The translations under genes and the position numbers were made by a program. This document shows positions 10,247-18,005 of a stretch of DNA of 32,856 bases, in pieces. The notes beneath the pieces were generated by a model that made no database searches, was not told the DNA's origin, and saw only the letters and a program-made list of their open reading frames with translations. This DNA is from a bacterium. Lineage in GTDB: Bacteria > CSSED10-310 > JAJRTK01. The stretch covers positions 1 through 32,856 of the forward strand of contig JAJRTK010000355.1 of assembly GCA_024278345.1 (NCBI GenBank). The letters are read 5' to 3'. Positions within the stretch are counted from its first letter, which is position 1, and each line of letters opens with the position of its first letter.

Positions 10247-10275
10247 GCAATCTCCTCTCCCCGCGGCCACGTTTC

Positions 10276-11019
10276 CTAGAGCCGCCACCCACCGGCGACT
10301 TCGATGTTGGTTCCGGTGATGTAATCTCCAGTGGGCGCCAAAAGATAGAGAGCGATGTCAACCATTTCCCCGTGGCGGCCCAGCCGGCCCGCCGGGATTT
10401 CTTGAAGGGGCTTCGATTCGGAGCTCTCAAGCACTCCCGGCGACAGCATGTTCACAGTGATGCCGTGGGAAGCTAAAACCGCGGCATAGCTCTTTGTAAG
10501 GGTCAGCAGACCGGTCTTGGCGATGTGGTACGCCGTGATCCACGGTTCCGCCGACACCTGGCCGGAGGATGCAAAGCCGATATTCAAGATCCGCCCCCAG
10601 CTATTCTGGTGCATCACCGGAATTACGGCCTGAGAAGAATAGAACGCCGAATGGAGGTTGCTCTCGAAAATGGAAACCCACTCTGCCGGCTCTACTTCCA
10701 GTAGATGCTTTTTGTGGTAATCCCCGACGTTGTTCACCAGGATGTCCAACTGCCCAAACTGCTTTATCACCGCTGCCACGAGTTTCCTTACGGCATCGGA
10801 ATCCCGAACGTCCGCGGGAAACACCTCGGCTTGGACCCCGTAATCCCTGGCCTTCCCCGCAACTTCCAAGGCTTCTGGCCGGCTTCGGAGATAGTTGATG
10901 GCCACGTCAGCGCCGGCGCGGGCAACGGCCAAGGTCAAATCCCTGCCAAGCCCTCGGCTAGCTCCGGTGACCAACGCGACCCGCCCTTGGAGAAAACTCT
11001 GTTCGCACGCCCTCGACAC
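10276..11019 (-). CDS. FabG-like short-chain dehydrogenase/reductase
   Basis: The 247-residue classical SDR has TGASRGLG (18-25), NNVG (96-99), Asn121, a Ser-containing GFASSGQ near 149-154, and catalytic Tyr164/Lys168 (YHIAK). The C-terminal DYITGTNIEVAGGWRL is typical of FabG-type 3-oxoacyl-ACP reductases and related alcohol dehydrogenases, so the substrate cannot be fixed. The start is GTG at 11019 with CGGAGG eight bases upstream. It is the first gene of a minus-strand run with the hypothetical protein and possibly the GntR regulator, and it diverges from the secreted-protein gene at 11222. Confidence 0.88.
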   Translation of the reverse strand: MSRACEQSFLQGRVALVTGASRGLGRDLTLAVARAGADVAINYLRSRPEALEVAGKARDYGVQAEVFPADVRDSDAVRKLVAAVIKQFGQLDILVNNVGDYHKKHLLEVEPAEWVSIFESNLHSAFYSSQAVIPVMHQNSWGRILNIGFASSGQVSAEPWITAYHIAKTGLLTLTKSYAAVLASHGITVNMLSPGVLESSESKPLQEIPAGRLGRHGEMVDIALYLLAPTGDYITGTNIEVAGGWRL

Positions 11020-11221
11020 TCACGCCTCCGACAGAAAAAGGTAGAACAGAAACTCCTTATCCCTGCATGGGCATCGCTGTCCATCTGGGTCGCGGAAAGA
11101 GTTCCCCACACTGGCACTCAGCTCCATGCCCCTGATAAAGATGAGGGGGGATGGCGCCGATGCCACCTGCCTGAAACACAACAACGCGCCACACAAAGCG
11201 AAACGCTCAGGGGGCAAAACG

Positions 11222-12295
11222 GTGAACAGGATTTCAGCTCTCGTTCTCTCCCTCTCCATGACCATCTCATTTGGAATTCCGCAACCCATTGAAGCCAAAG
11301 GCAATTATCGTCACGAGCTCATCAACCTGGGCGCCGCGCGAACGCAACGCAAGCTCTTCTTCTATCCGGAACTCCCCGAGGATGGAGGAGACCTGGCCAG
11401 GCTCCGTGTCTACCAGCTCCCCTGCGGGACCCCGCTGATTCCCGCAGCCTACCAGATTGGGAAGGTCGGCGGCGAAACCATGGGTTTTCTTTCGTTTCGG
11501 GCCCCTCACCTCACAGGGCATATCCTGGTAGACGAGGAAGATAGAGAACGTCTCGACCTCCTTGACTATTTCCTGTTCGACTCGCGGGGCACACCCTTTT
11601 GTGAGTCAAAACTGGAGCAGACACTCAGCCAGTGTGGCTCCGTAGGCGTGATCCTTTCCTACAACTCCCACTCAGTATTGGAAGCCACGATCGAAAACCT
11701 GTCGAGCAATCAGTTTCTCTTCTTGGACTGGAACGGCGCCTCCCTCATTGGTCCCTCGGATGAATCTCCAGTGCTGCCATCAGACTACCTCATCCAAGCG
11801 GTGGAACTGGATCTCCGAAGCAAGGCCAATTCCCTTTTGTACCAGGTGCATCCGCTGATGAATTTGGTCATGCTCGGACTGGGCACTCGCTCAGGTTTCC
11901 AGGGATTCGCGGCGGATACGACCGAACAGGATCTCGTTGCGCTCTGGGAACTCACAAAGAAGGTCGATATTGACGTGGGCCGCTTCCCCCTCGAGGCACT
12001 GGGTCCGAAACAGATCCGGAAGGCACCTCTAAGCATCCGATTGGGACAGGGCTGGAAGACGAGCGGACTTCTTCTTCCGACAACTCGAGGGCAGCGCTAT
12101 ACTCTGTCGCTCCCCGTAGCCCGATCCACGCTTGCCGCGGGCGAAAAACAGACGAAGGAAAGTGAAGGTTCGGAAAAAACGGCGCCACCAAGAACCATTG
12201 TTCAAACGGAAAACCTCCAAAGAGGCTCCGTGGAGTTCTCCGACACCAAGCCCGCTGCCACCGAACGCTGCGCCATCGTCTTTCGCATTCCCTAA
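11222..12295 (+). CDS. Secreted protein of unknown function
   Basis: From GTG 11222 the 357-residue protein starts with a typical signal peptide (NRISALVLSLSMTISFGIPQ) with likely cleavage after PIEA. This start is better than upstream ATGs because it puts the signal at the N-terminus and has AGGGGG seven bases before it. The mature part alternates beta-strand-like segments, contains three widely spaced Cys residues (in LPCGT, PFCES and SQCGS), and ends in a Lys/Glu/Thr-rich low-complexity stretch. I recognise no domain. It ends 28 bases before the convergent EcsC gene. Confidence 0.75.
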   Translation: MNRISALVLSLSMTISFGIPQPIEAKGNYRHELINLGAARTQRKLFFYPELPEDGGDLARLRVYQLPCGTPLIPAAYQIGKVGGETMGFLSFRAPHLTGHILVDEEDRERLDLLDYFLFDSRGTPFCESKLEQTLSQCGSVGVILSYNSHSVLEATIENLSSNQFLFLDWNGASLIGPSDESPVLPSDYLIQAVELDLRSKANSLLYQVHPLMNLVMLGLGTRSGFQGFAADTTEQDLVALWELTKKVDIDVGRFPLEALGPKQIRKAPLSIRLGQGWKTSGLLLPTTRGQRYTLSLPVARSTLAAGEKQTKESEGSEKTAPPRTIVQTENLQRGSVEFSDTKPAATERCAIVFRIP

Positions 12296-12323
12296 GCCAG
12301 CCCTGGACTTCTTCCAAGATTGC

Positions 12324-12935
12324 TCAGGCAGACGCCGCTTTATTGGCGGCAGCGGAGCGATAGTAGCGGAGCGCGATTTCCCCGGCCTCTTCGATGCTCG
12401 AATAGTTGAGCAGCCCCCCCACGACCGATCCAACGATGGGCAAAAAACGGGAGCCCAACCGAAGAGACGCCCGCTGCGCGATCTTCACAAGCCCACGCCC
12501 GGCAAGTTTCTTCATAGCTTCTCGGGCGGCTTCGGCGCCCTTTTCTTCCGAACCGGCCCGGGGATCCTCGCGCCCAAGAATGGCAAAAACCTCAAACAGC
12601 CGGGGCTCTCGATCAAAGGGGTCGAAGCCAAAAAAGGCACCGATCTTCAAGATCACGTAGACCTCCTGAGCCAGCAGATAGGCCACCTCGGTCCCCAAAG
12701 TCGGCAGTGAGATCAAGCCTCCAATCACGGGCAACAGGCTGGTCATCCCCGACGCAACACCAGCGCTGGAAGCCGTTGATTTCGCCTCGCTCAATATGAC
12801 GCGGGCCAAGTCGGTAGGCGTCCGTGTGGGATCAGCCTCCCGAAGTTGCCGTACCTCCTCCAACAGCTTGCTCTTGTCCAACTTGTCGTAAAGCTTCGTC
12901 ACATAAGAATGAAGGATGCCTTGTTCGTTTTCCAT
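12324..12935 (-). CDS. EcsC-family protein
   Basis: The 203-residue protein has the small-residue-rich core typical of EcsC-like proteins: SAGVASGMTSLLPVIGGLISLPTLGTE, then LLAQEVYVILKIGAFFGFDP, and a second Gly-rich helix pair near 160-180 (LPIVGSVVGGLLNYSSIEE). Such proteins probably associate with membranes; their biochemical role is not settled. The ATG at 12935 has a GGGAGA sequence about eight bases upstream. The 242-base spacer up to the antiporter stop holds no recognised feature. Ala/Lys-rich residues end the protein. Confidence 0.78.
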   Translation of the reverse strand: MENEQGILHSYVTKLYDKLDKSKLLEEVRQLREADPTRTPTDLARVILSEAKSTASSAGVASGMTSLLPVIGGLISLPTLGTEVAYLLAQEVYVILKIGAFFGFDPFDREPRLFEVFAILGREDPRAGSEEKGAEAAREAMKKLAGRGLVKIAQRASLRLGSRFLPIVGSVVGGLLNYSSIEEAGEIALRYYRSAAANKAASA

Positions 12936-13177
12936 GAGGGATTCTCCCGGCTGCGGATTAGGCCAACACCGTCGGAGTGGTCTTGAACTCAGGTGACCAA
13001 CCATGTGGCCTCGGTCATCGGTGGTGGGCGAAGCCGACTCTCGCTGAGCTCGGTCCACCCTTTGAGGCATGGTATGCAGGGTGGCGAAAGTAGGCAATTG
13101 CGATAGTCTCGGGGCAAAGCCACGGCGAAGCTCAAGGATATCGGGCGGCTCCCCCCACCGCAAATGACCACGTCCCC

Positions 13178-15043
13178 CTAGATGGATCCCAAGCCAACTT
13201 GAGAGGCCTCCGATCCTGAACAGGCAGCCCCGATATTCTGACGATGTTCCGCTGAAATCGGCCGAACAAGGCTCAGCAGTGTTTGTCCCGGTTCTGGAGA
13301 AACCGGTGCCTCCACGGTGACGACAATGGGCCGCCCGCTCTTGGGAAGGAGGACCATGGGCACGGCTCCCGGGTATTTCTCCAAGAACTGAGGGTAGGAG
13401 AACTCGTGGCTGAATTGTGTCCGTTTGACGACCCAACCTCCCTTCACCAGGGTTGCCAAACGCTGAAAGGTCGCTTCAGGGGCGAATAGATGACGGCCCC
13501 TGAGATGAAGCGGTGACTCCGCGCCTTTGAACCCCGGTTTTCGCGTGGAAGGCGGCAACTGGTAGCTAGATCCCCTTCCGAAGAGATCGGCGGCGTGGAG
13601 CGCAGCCAACGCGTTGACCTGGGAGTTTGGTGTCATGGCCAGGAGTTGCCCGATTCCACCGAGGTCCAGATCTTTGAAGATCGATTCAGAAAGGATGTTC
13701 CCGAATTGGGCGTCCACCCCGGCAAGGCGTGCCTCGGAGACTCGTTCGAAGTTGCTGTCCACCAGGACCACCCGATGTCCGGCATTTCCTAGAAGCTTGG
13801 CGAGCCCGAGGCTGACGGAGTGGATGCCCACGAAGAGCATTCCCGAAGAGTCTGGGGCGGCCAAGCCCAGCTTCCTGGCAAGAAGCGAGCCTGACAATCC
13901 ATAGATGGCAACGGTCACGACGATCACTAGAAACGTCGCGGGGACCAGTTTGTCGGCGCCCGCTACTCCGGCATGAACCAGCCTCTCGGCGAAGAGCGCC
14001 GACACCGCCGCCGCTACGATTCCCCTGGGGGCCAGCCCGGCAATGAAGGCGCGTTCCTTGAGTGTCAAGCTGCTTTTCAACGTCGATAGAGCCACGCCTG
14101 CCGGTCGGATGAAGAGAATCAGAGCCAGCGGAAAGAATAGACCGCGCCAACCCAGACCCGTCAGGCTCTCCAGTTCCAGGCGAGAGGAAAGCAGAATGAA
14201 GAGCGTAGAGATCAAAAGGATCCGGAGGTTTTCCTTGAACTCGATGATGTGATGGAGCTCCACCGACTTCTGGTTGACCAGCAAAACCCCCATGACCGTG
14301 GTTGCCAAGAGCCCAGCTTCCTCTTGAAAACCATTGGCCACGGCGAAGGCGGCCACGACCACCGCCAAGGCAAAAAAATTTTGAAGATCGTCGGGAACCC
14401 AATAGCGAAGGAAGAAGAAGTAGATGATGGAGGCGCCCAAAACGCCTACTCCGCCTCCGACCAACAGACTTTTCATGACGCCCCACGAGACCAACCAAAG
14501 ATGCGATCCCCGCTCCGTGGAAAAAACCGCCTCGAACACCAGCAGCGCTAGAGTGGCGCCTACAGGGTCAATGACGATCCCCTCCCACTTGAGGACTGCT
14601 CCCGAATCCCCCTCTGGCCTTACCAACAAGAGCAATGGCCCAATGACCGTGGGACCTGTCACCACCAGGATCGCTCCAAGGAGGACCGACAGATTCCAAC
14701 TCAACCCCAAGATCCAACTGGCGGCGACGGCTCCGCCGAGCCAGCTCACGAAAACGCCGACGCTCACAAGATTTCGCACAACACCGCCGATGCTCCGCAA
14801 TTCCCCGAGATCGAGACTCAGGCCCCCCTCGAACAAGATGATTCCCACGAAAAGGGAGACCAGCGGGAAGAGAACGGGACCAAAGAGAGCATCCGGCTGG
14901 AGAAGCCCCGCCACGGGACCAGCCAAGACTCCTGCCACCAACAACAGCAAAATCGACGGAAGTCGGAAGCGCCAAGCCAGCCACTGCGAAAAAATCCCGA
15001 GGACGAGAATGCCGGCCAAACCAAAAATGAGATGCTCGCCCAA
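13178..15043 (-). CDS. NhaP/CPA1-type cation:proton antiporter with TrkA-N-like C-terminus
   Basis: The 621-residue protein has about a dozen TM helices in residues 3-385. These include the antiporter core VTGPTVIGPLL (about 128-138) and GIVIDPVGA with the likely transport Asp159. A cytoplasmic region follows: a Rossmann-like TrkA-N domain (about 390-510) whose glycine loop is degenerate (VGIHSVSLGLAKLLG), though VVLVDSNFERV is retained, then about 110 C-terminal residues. It likely exchanges Na+ or K+ for H+. The chosen TTG at 15043 has a perfect AAGGAGGG Shine-Dalgarno six bases upstream; the longer open frame would add 66 hydrophilic residues before TM1. Confidence 0.9.
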   Translation of the reverse strand: MGEHLIFGLAGILVLGIFSQWLAWRFRLPSILLLLVAGVLAGPVAGLLQPDALFGPVLFPLVSLFVGIILFEGGLSLDLGELRSIGGVVRNLVSVGVFVSWLGGAVAASWILGLSWNLSVLLGAILVVTGPTVIGPLLLLVRPEGDSGAVLKWEGIVIDPVGATLALLVFEAVFSTERGSHLWLVSWGVMKSLLVGGGVGVLGASIIYFFFLRYWVPDDLQNFFALAVVVAAFAVANGFQEEAGLLATTVMGVLLVNQKSVELHHIIEFKENLRILLISTLFILLSSRLELESLTGLGWRGLFFPLALILFIRPAGVALSTLKSSLTLKERAFIAGLAPRGIVAAAVSALFAERLVHAGVAGADKLVPATFLVIVVTVAIYGLSGSLLARKLGLAAPDSSGMLFVGIHSVSLGLAKLLGNAGHRVVLVDSNFERVSEARLAGVDAQFGNILSESIFKDLDLGGIGQLLAMTPNSQVNALAALHAADLFGRGSSYQLPPSTRKPGFKGAESPLHLRGRHLFAPEATFQRLATLVKGGWVVKRTQFSHEFSYPQFLEKYPGAVPMVLLPKSGRPIVVTVEAPVSPEPGQTLLSLVRPISAEHRQNIGAACSGSEASQVGLGSI

Positions 15044-15299
15044 AGAGAACCCTCCTTCTTCTTGGAAAGCAGGTTTCAGATGGTGGCGCCGGCCATCGGT
15101 GGTGCCTTCGACAGACCGCTGCCAGGGAGCCAGCAAGGAGCCGTTGCAATGGAAAGCAGGTACCGAGCCCCAGGCAGTACCGGAGGTTCCATCACCATGG
15201 AGATCGCCGAAAATGTTTGTTCCATGGCGCGGCTCGTCCACCTTGGAGTTCCAAGATCAAGCATGGCGGAAGAAGAAGGGAACTTACCATAAATGAAAC

Positions 15300-16373
15300 T
15301 TGGGGCGAAAAAAAAAGACGACTGGAGTCCCTCCAGAGATCCGGCTCTTGCTTCCGTCGGAGGTTTGGGAAAGAATAGGAGCATTATTTCAGAGAAAGAG
15401 GGGGTTGGAGCGACGAGGCACGGCCCCGTTGTTTTTCGACCTTCCGGCGGGCCGCTCCATGTTTTTTGTCAACAGCTCCAAACGCCTCCAAGAGGCGACC
15501 AAGCTCCTTGAAGGGAGCAGCCGTATCGGCGTCGATACCGAGAGCAACGGTTTTTTTGTCTATTACGAAAAGGTCTGCCTCATCCAGATTTCCACGACCG
15601 ACGAAGACTTGGTTATCGATCCTTTCGTCGTGCCGGATCTTTCTCTCCTGTCCAGGATCTTCCGGTCGCCAGAGATCCAAAAAATCTTTCATGGCGGGGA
15701 CTACGACATCGTCTGTCTGAAAAGGGATTTTGGATTTCAATTTGCAAACATTTTCGACACGGCTCTGGCCTGTCGCCTCCTGGAAGGCCAGGAAATCGCT
15801 CTTTCCAAGCTCCTGCATCACTATTTTGATGTCGATCTCGACAAGTCTTACCAGCGCTCTGACTGGGGCCGCCGCCCCTTGACTCGATCCCAGCTTGAAT
15901 ATGCCGTCCTTGACTCCAAGTATCTTGTGCGGATGTGTGACATCCTTTCCGAACAGCTTGTGAATGCTGATTTATGGGAACGATCTCAAGAAGCCTTCAA
16001 AGCCCTCTGCCGCCGAACATGGACTCGCTCTCTCTTCGATCCGGAAGGCTACCGCAAGATCAAGGGGCAGCGGGACCTCTCCCCGGAACAGGCCAAGATT
16101 TTGCGGGAGCTCTACCTTCTCCGAGATCGCTGGGCTCGAAGAAAGGATCGGCCTCCATTCAAAATCGTCGGAAACCTCGGCCTCCTCACGCTGGCACGCC
16201 AGCAGCCCGCCACCTACGAGGGAATCCGTTCGGCAAAGGGTTTTCCCCGGCGGGCCGAGCAGGCCATGGTCCAAGAGATACAGAAGATTCTGGTTTCCTC
16301 GGGCCAACAGACGCCCAACAGATCATCGGCCTCCGCTCCCAGCCGGCACCGCGGGTCTTGGCGGCGGAGGTAG
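15300..16373 (+). CDS. rnd: Ribonuclease D-like 3'-5' exonuclease with HRDC domain
   Basis: The protein has DEDDy exonuclease motifs: Asp79/Glu81 in GVDTESNG, Asp136 in HGGDYDIVCL, and Tyr201/Asp205 in LEYAVLDSKYL, preceded by the family-typical DWGRRPLTRSQ. An HRDC-like helical domain follows at about 235-325, and the end is a basic Ser/Arg tail. RNase D trims tRNA and other RNA 3' ends. The start is uncertain: TTG 15300 has no good Shine-Dalgarno, and an ATG at 15293 leads into the same gene only through the A9 run at 15308-15316 with a frame change. TTG 15405 and ATG 15459 are shorter options. Confidence 0.9.
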   Translation: MGRKKKTTGVPPEIRLLLPSEVWERIGALFQRKRGLERRGTAPLFFDLPAGRSMFFVNSSKRLQEATKLLEGSSRIGVDTESNGFFVYYEKVCLIQISTTDEDLVIDPFVVPDLSLLSRIFRSPEIQKIFHGGDYDIVCLKRDFGFQFANIFDTALACRLLEGQEIALSKLLHHYFDVDLDKSYQRSDWGRRPLTRSQLEYAVLDSKYLVRMCDILSEQLVNADLWERSQEAFKALCRRTWTRSLFDPEGYRKIKGQRDLSPEQAKILRELYLLRDRWARRKDRPPFKIVGNLGLLTLARQQPATYEGIRSAKGFPRRAEQAMVQEIQKILVSSGQQTPNRSSASAPSRHRGSWRRR

Positions 16374-16401
16374 CGGACCCTCAGCACCCGGAAAATGAAC
16401 G

Positions 16402-16698
16402 ATGCCCAAGATCCAGATTCAACGGCAACATGCCCTTCCTTTTGAAGAGGCCAAGAAAAATGTCCAGGCGCTCGTGGAGCACGTCCAAGATCGGTTTCCC
16501 AGCCTTGTCTCCCGAATCTATTGGAGCCCCGACGGTCGTGTCGCCAATGTCGAGGGAAGCGCCTTTCGTGGCACGTTCGCCTTGACGGATGGGGAGGTGA
16601 CGGGGGTCATCGATCTCTCTTGGTTTGCTCGGCCCTTCCTACCCAGGATCCAGCGAGAGATCGAATCGACTCTTGAACACTACTTTGGCCCGAATTGA
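16402..16698 (+). CDS. Polyhydroxyalkanoic acid system (PHA granule) family protein
   Basis: The 98-residue protein matches the small PHA_gran_rgn family in length and pattern: an opening like MPKIQIQRQHALPFEEAKKN, a middle SPDGRVANVEGSAFRGTFALTDG forming beta strands, and an ending IDLSWFARPFLPRIQREIE followed by an acidic/aromatic terminus. The family is often linked to polyester-granule loci, but it is also widespread without PHA synthase and its function is poorly known. It starts 28 bases after the RNase D stop and may be co-transcribed. No PHA synthase or phasin is in the window. Confidence 0.8.
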   Translation: MPKIQIQRQHALPFEEAKKNVQALVEHVQDRFPSLVSRIYWSPDGRVANVEGSAFRGTFALTDGEVTGVIDLSWFARPFLPRIQREIESTLEHYFGPN

Positions 16699-16871
16699 CC
16701 TGACACCAAACTCCTGTGACGCCTCTGACTCGGCCTCTTCACCACTGGCGGCCTCGGCGGACGGTGCCTCGATCTGCTCCTTGACATCGTCTTCGGTGCC
16801 TGCCTCGCTACGATCCGTGGCGGGATATCCATGATGAAATGTCCGGCCTAGCCCAAAAGCTAGCCAGGGAT
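16699..16871. other. Spacer after the PHA-family gene
   Basis: No complete gene is seen. On the minus strand about 16700-16830 reads as an open, acidic Ala/Glu-rich frame (EDDVKEQIEAPSAEAASGEE) without a start, perhaps a decayed gene end. A weak hairpin (CTAGC..GCTAG) lies near 16850-16862 but lacks a T-run. Confidence 0.35.
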
Positions 16872-16918
16872 TGTCTCATTATGAGACAGTGGGTGGAGAA
16901 CTGTCTCGTTTCGAGAGT
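16872..16918. promoter_or_regulatory. Paired TGTCTC palindromes, candidate activator-binding site
   Basis: TGTCTCAT-T-ATGAGACA (16872-16888) is a perfect palindrome. A second, imperfect one (TCTCG-TTT-CGAGA, 16904-16916, preceded by TG) is centred 30 bases away, about three helical turns. This spacing is typical of cooperative dimer sites, such as enhancers of sigma-54 activators. The protein that binds is unknown. A candidate sigma-54 promoter lies downstream beyond a transposon-like repeat. Confidence 0.5.
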
Positions 16919-16925
16919 ATCTACG

Positions 16926-17219
16926 GGGTATCCACGCAAAGCGGGACAATGGGTCGCCGGGGAAAACACTTGACATCGGGCAGCGCCGCGCTCCGCTCGG
17001 CGGGTCACGTTTGCGTGACTCGAAGGGTCACGCCGCGCGTTACCCGAAGGTCGTCCGGGGACGCTGTCCCCCGTCCCCTGGCAGGACTTCGCCCTGCACC
17101 CACCAGGGAGCTCGCAAGGACCCGTTGCAATGAAAAGCAACGAGTTCCCCACCCACATTTTTGTGCGCTGCGCGTTTTCCTTTTATTTCCAATCTTTGTC
17201 CCGCCTTGCGTGGATACCC
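16926..17219 (+). mobile_element. Family A element A2a: intact 294-bp MITE-like unit with 8-bp target duplication
   Basis: The element starts GGGTATCCACGC and ends GCGTGGATACCC; the inverted repeats are 23 bp with one mismatch. It is flanked by a perfect direct repeat TATCTACG at 16918-16925 and 17220-17227. Inside are the family hairpins: GTCACG/CGTGAC, GGGGAC/GTCCCC, GGCAGGAC..CCTGC, GGGAGCTC and CGTTGCAA..AGCAACG. It encodes no transposase. Eight-base duplications with GG-type ends are known for IS families such as ISL3, IS1595 and IS256, any of which might mobilise it; this is inference. Confidence 0.8.
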
Positions 17220-17290
17220 TATCTACGCAAGGCGGGACAGGTCGCTGGGGAAAACACTTGGCCTCGGACCCCGCCGCGCTTCGCCACTGG
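17220..17290. repeat. Truncated older family A copy A2b, target of the A2a insertion
   Basis: After the direct repeat the sequence continues as a second family A end (CTACGCAAGGCGGGACAGG), then GGGGAAAACACTTGGCCTCGG. This parallels the left interior of A2a (GGGGAAAACACTTGACATCGG) before the similarity fades near 17290. A2a therefore inserted into the tip of this older remnant. Confidence 0.7.
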
Positions 17291-17313
17291 CCCTTATGGC
17301 CCTAGACCTGCAC

Positions 17314-17330
17314 TTGGCCCGGCTTTTGCT
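17314..17330 (+). promoter_or_regulatory. Candidate sigma-54 (-24/-12) promoter
   Basis: TTGGCCCG-N4-TTGCT matches the sigma-54 consensus TTGGCACG-N4-TTGCW at all but one position with exact spacing. It lies about 120 bases upstream of the lipoprotein start at 17453. A sigma-54 activator gene is in the same window (20249-21769), but no link between them is shown. Confidence 0.55.
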
Positions 17331-17452
17331 CCCTGTGTTGCCCGGGACAGTTGACTGCGGTGTTTCACACTGCCAGTGCTTCTTGGAAGTCTGTGGCACC
17401 GCCCCAGAAATGCAGCGCCGGTCGCTGTCAAACAACCAGATGGAGGCAGAAG

Positions 17453-17989
17453 ATGAAGGGTCTCATGAACAGAAACCATAAAGCCGGAATGTTTGGTCTA
17501 GCGGCGGTAATGTCCGTTGCCACTCTTGGCTGTTCCGGCGCCGCGGGAGGGCTAGGAACGGCGGAAGCTCCCATGATCGTGGAAGCGACAATTCGGATCG
17601 ACGGTGTTCCCGTCCAGAACAGCACGATTCCTAAGGGAATGGGTAATTCAACAGTCTTCCATGTCCGCATGGACGATCCCCAGGGTGCGGGCAACGTGGA
17701 GTGGGTCCAGATGCACTATTCGGTGCCGGGCCAGGGAATGCACCGAGACCAAGGTATGGTCCAGCTTCACGATGACGGTCAAGGGTGTGACGAGATGCCG
17801 GGGGACGGACATTACTGCTACGAAGATGGCGGCACACACGGCGGAATGCACGATGGCCACCACCAAGGCGACGGGTTTGGTTGCCACGGCTCAGGCTCCA
17901 TGACAGGGGAATACCGTTACGAATTCCGCGGCGGCGACCGGGAAGGGCACGAAAGCAACCCCGTGGTGCATGTCGTTCGCGTTGAATAG
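17453..17989 (+). CDS. Lipoprotein with Ig-like domain and His/Gly/Asp-rich insert
   Basis: From ATG 17453 (GGAGG six to seven bases upstream) the 178-residue protein has a lipoprotein signal ending in ATLGC, with Cys27 as lipidation site. The mature part reads as one beta-sandwich-like domain. The loop LHDDGQGCDEMPGDGHYCYE resembles the D-D-G-x-x-G-D-x-x-x-G-D-G-x-Y motif of secreted Ig-like domains. It is followed by a stretch rich in His, Gly, Asp and Cys (GGTHGGMHDGHHQGDGFGCHG) that could bind metal. The ending YRYEFRGGD..VVHVVRVE gives the last strands. The gene has its own candidate promoter and a strong terminator. Function is unknown. Confidence 0.8.
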   Translation: MKGLMNRNHKAGMFGLAAVMSVATLGCSGAAGGLGTAEAPMIVEATIRIDGVPVQNSTIPKGMGNSTVFHVRMDDPQGAGNVEWVQMHYSVPGQGMHRDQGMVQLHDDGQGCDEMPGDGHYCYEDGGTHGGMHDGHHQGDGFGCHGSGSMTGEYRYEFRGGDREGHESNPVVHVVRVE

Positions 17990-18005
17990 CCTCTTCCGAA
18001 GCGTT

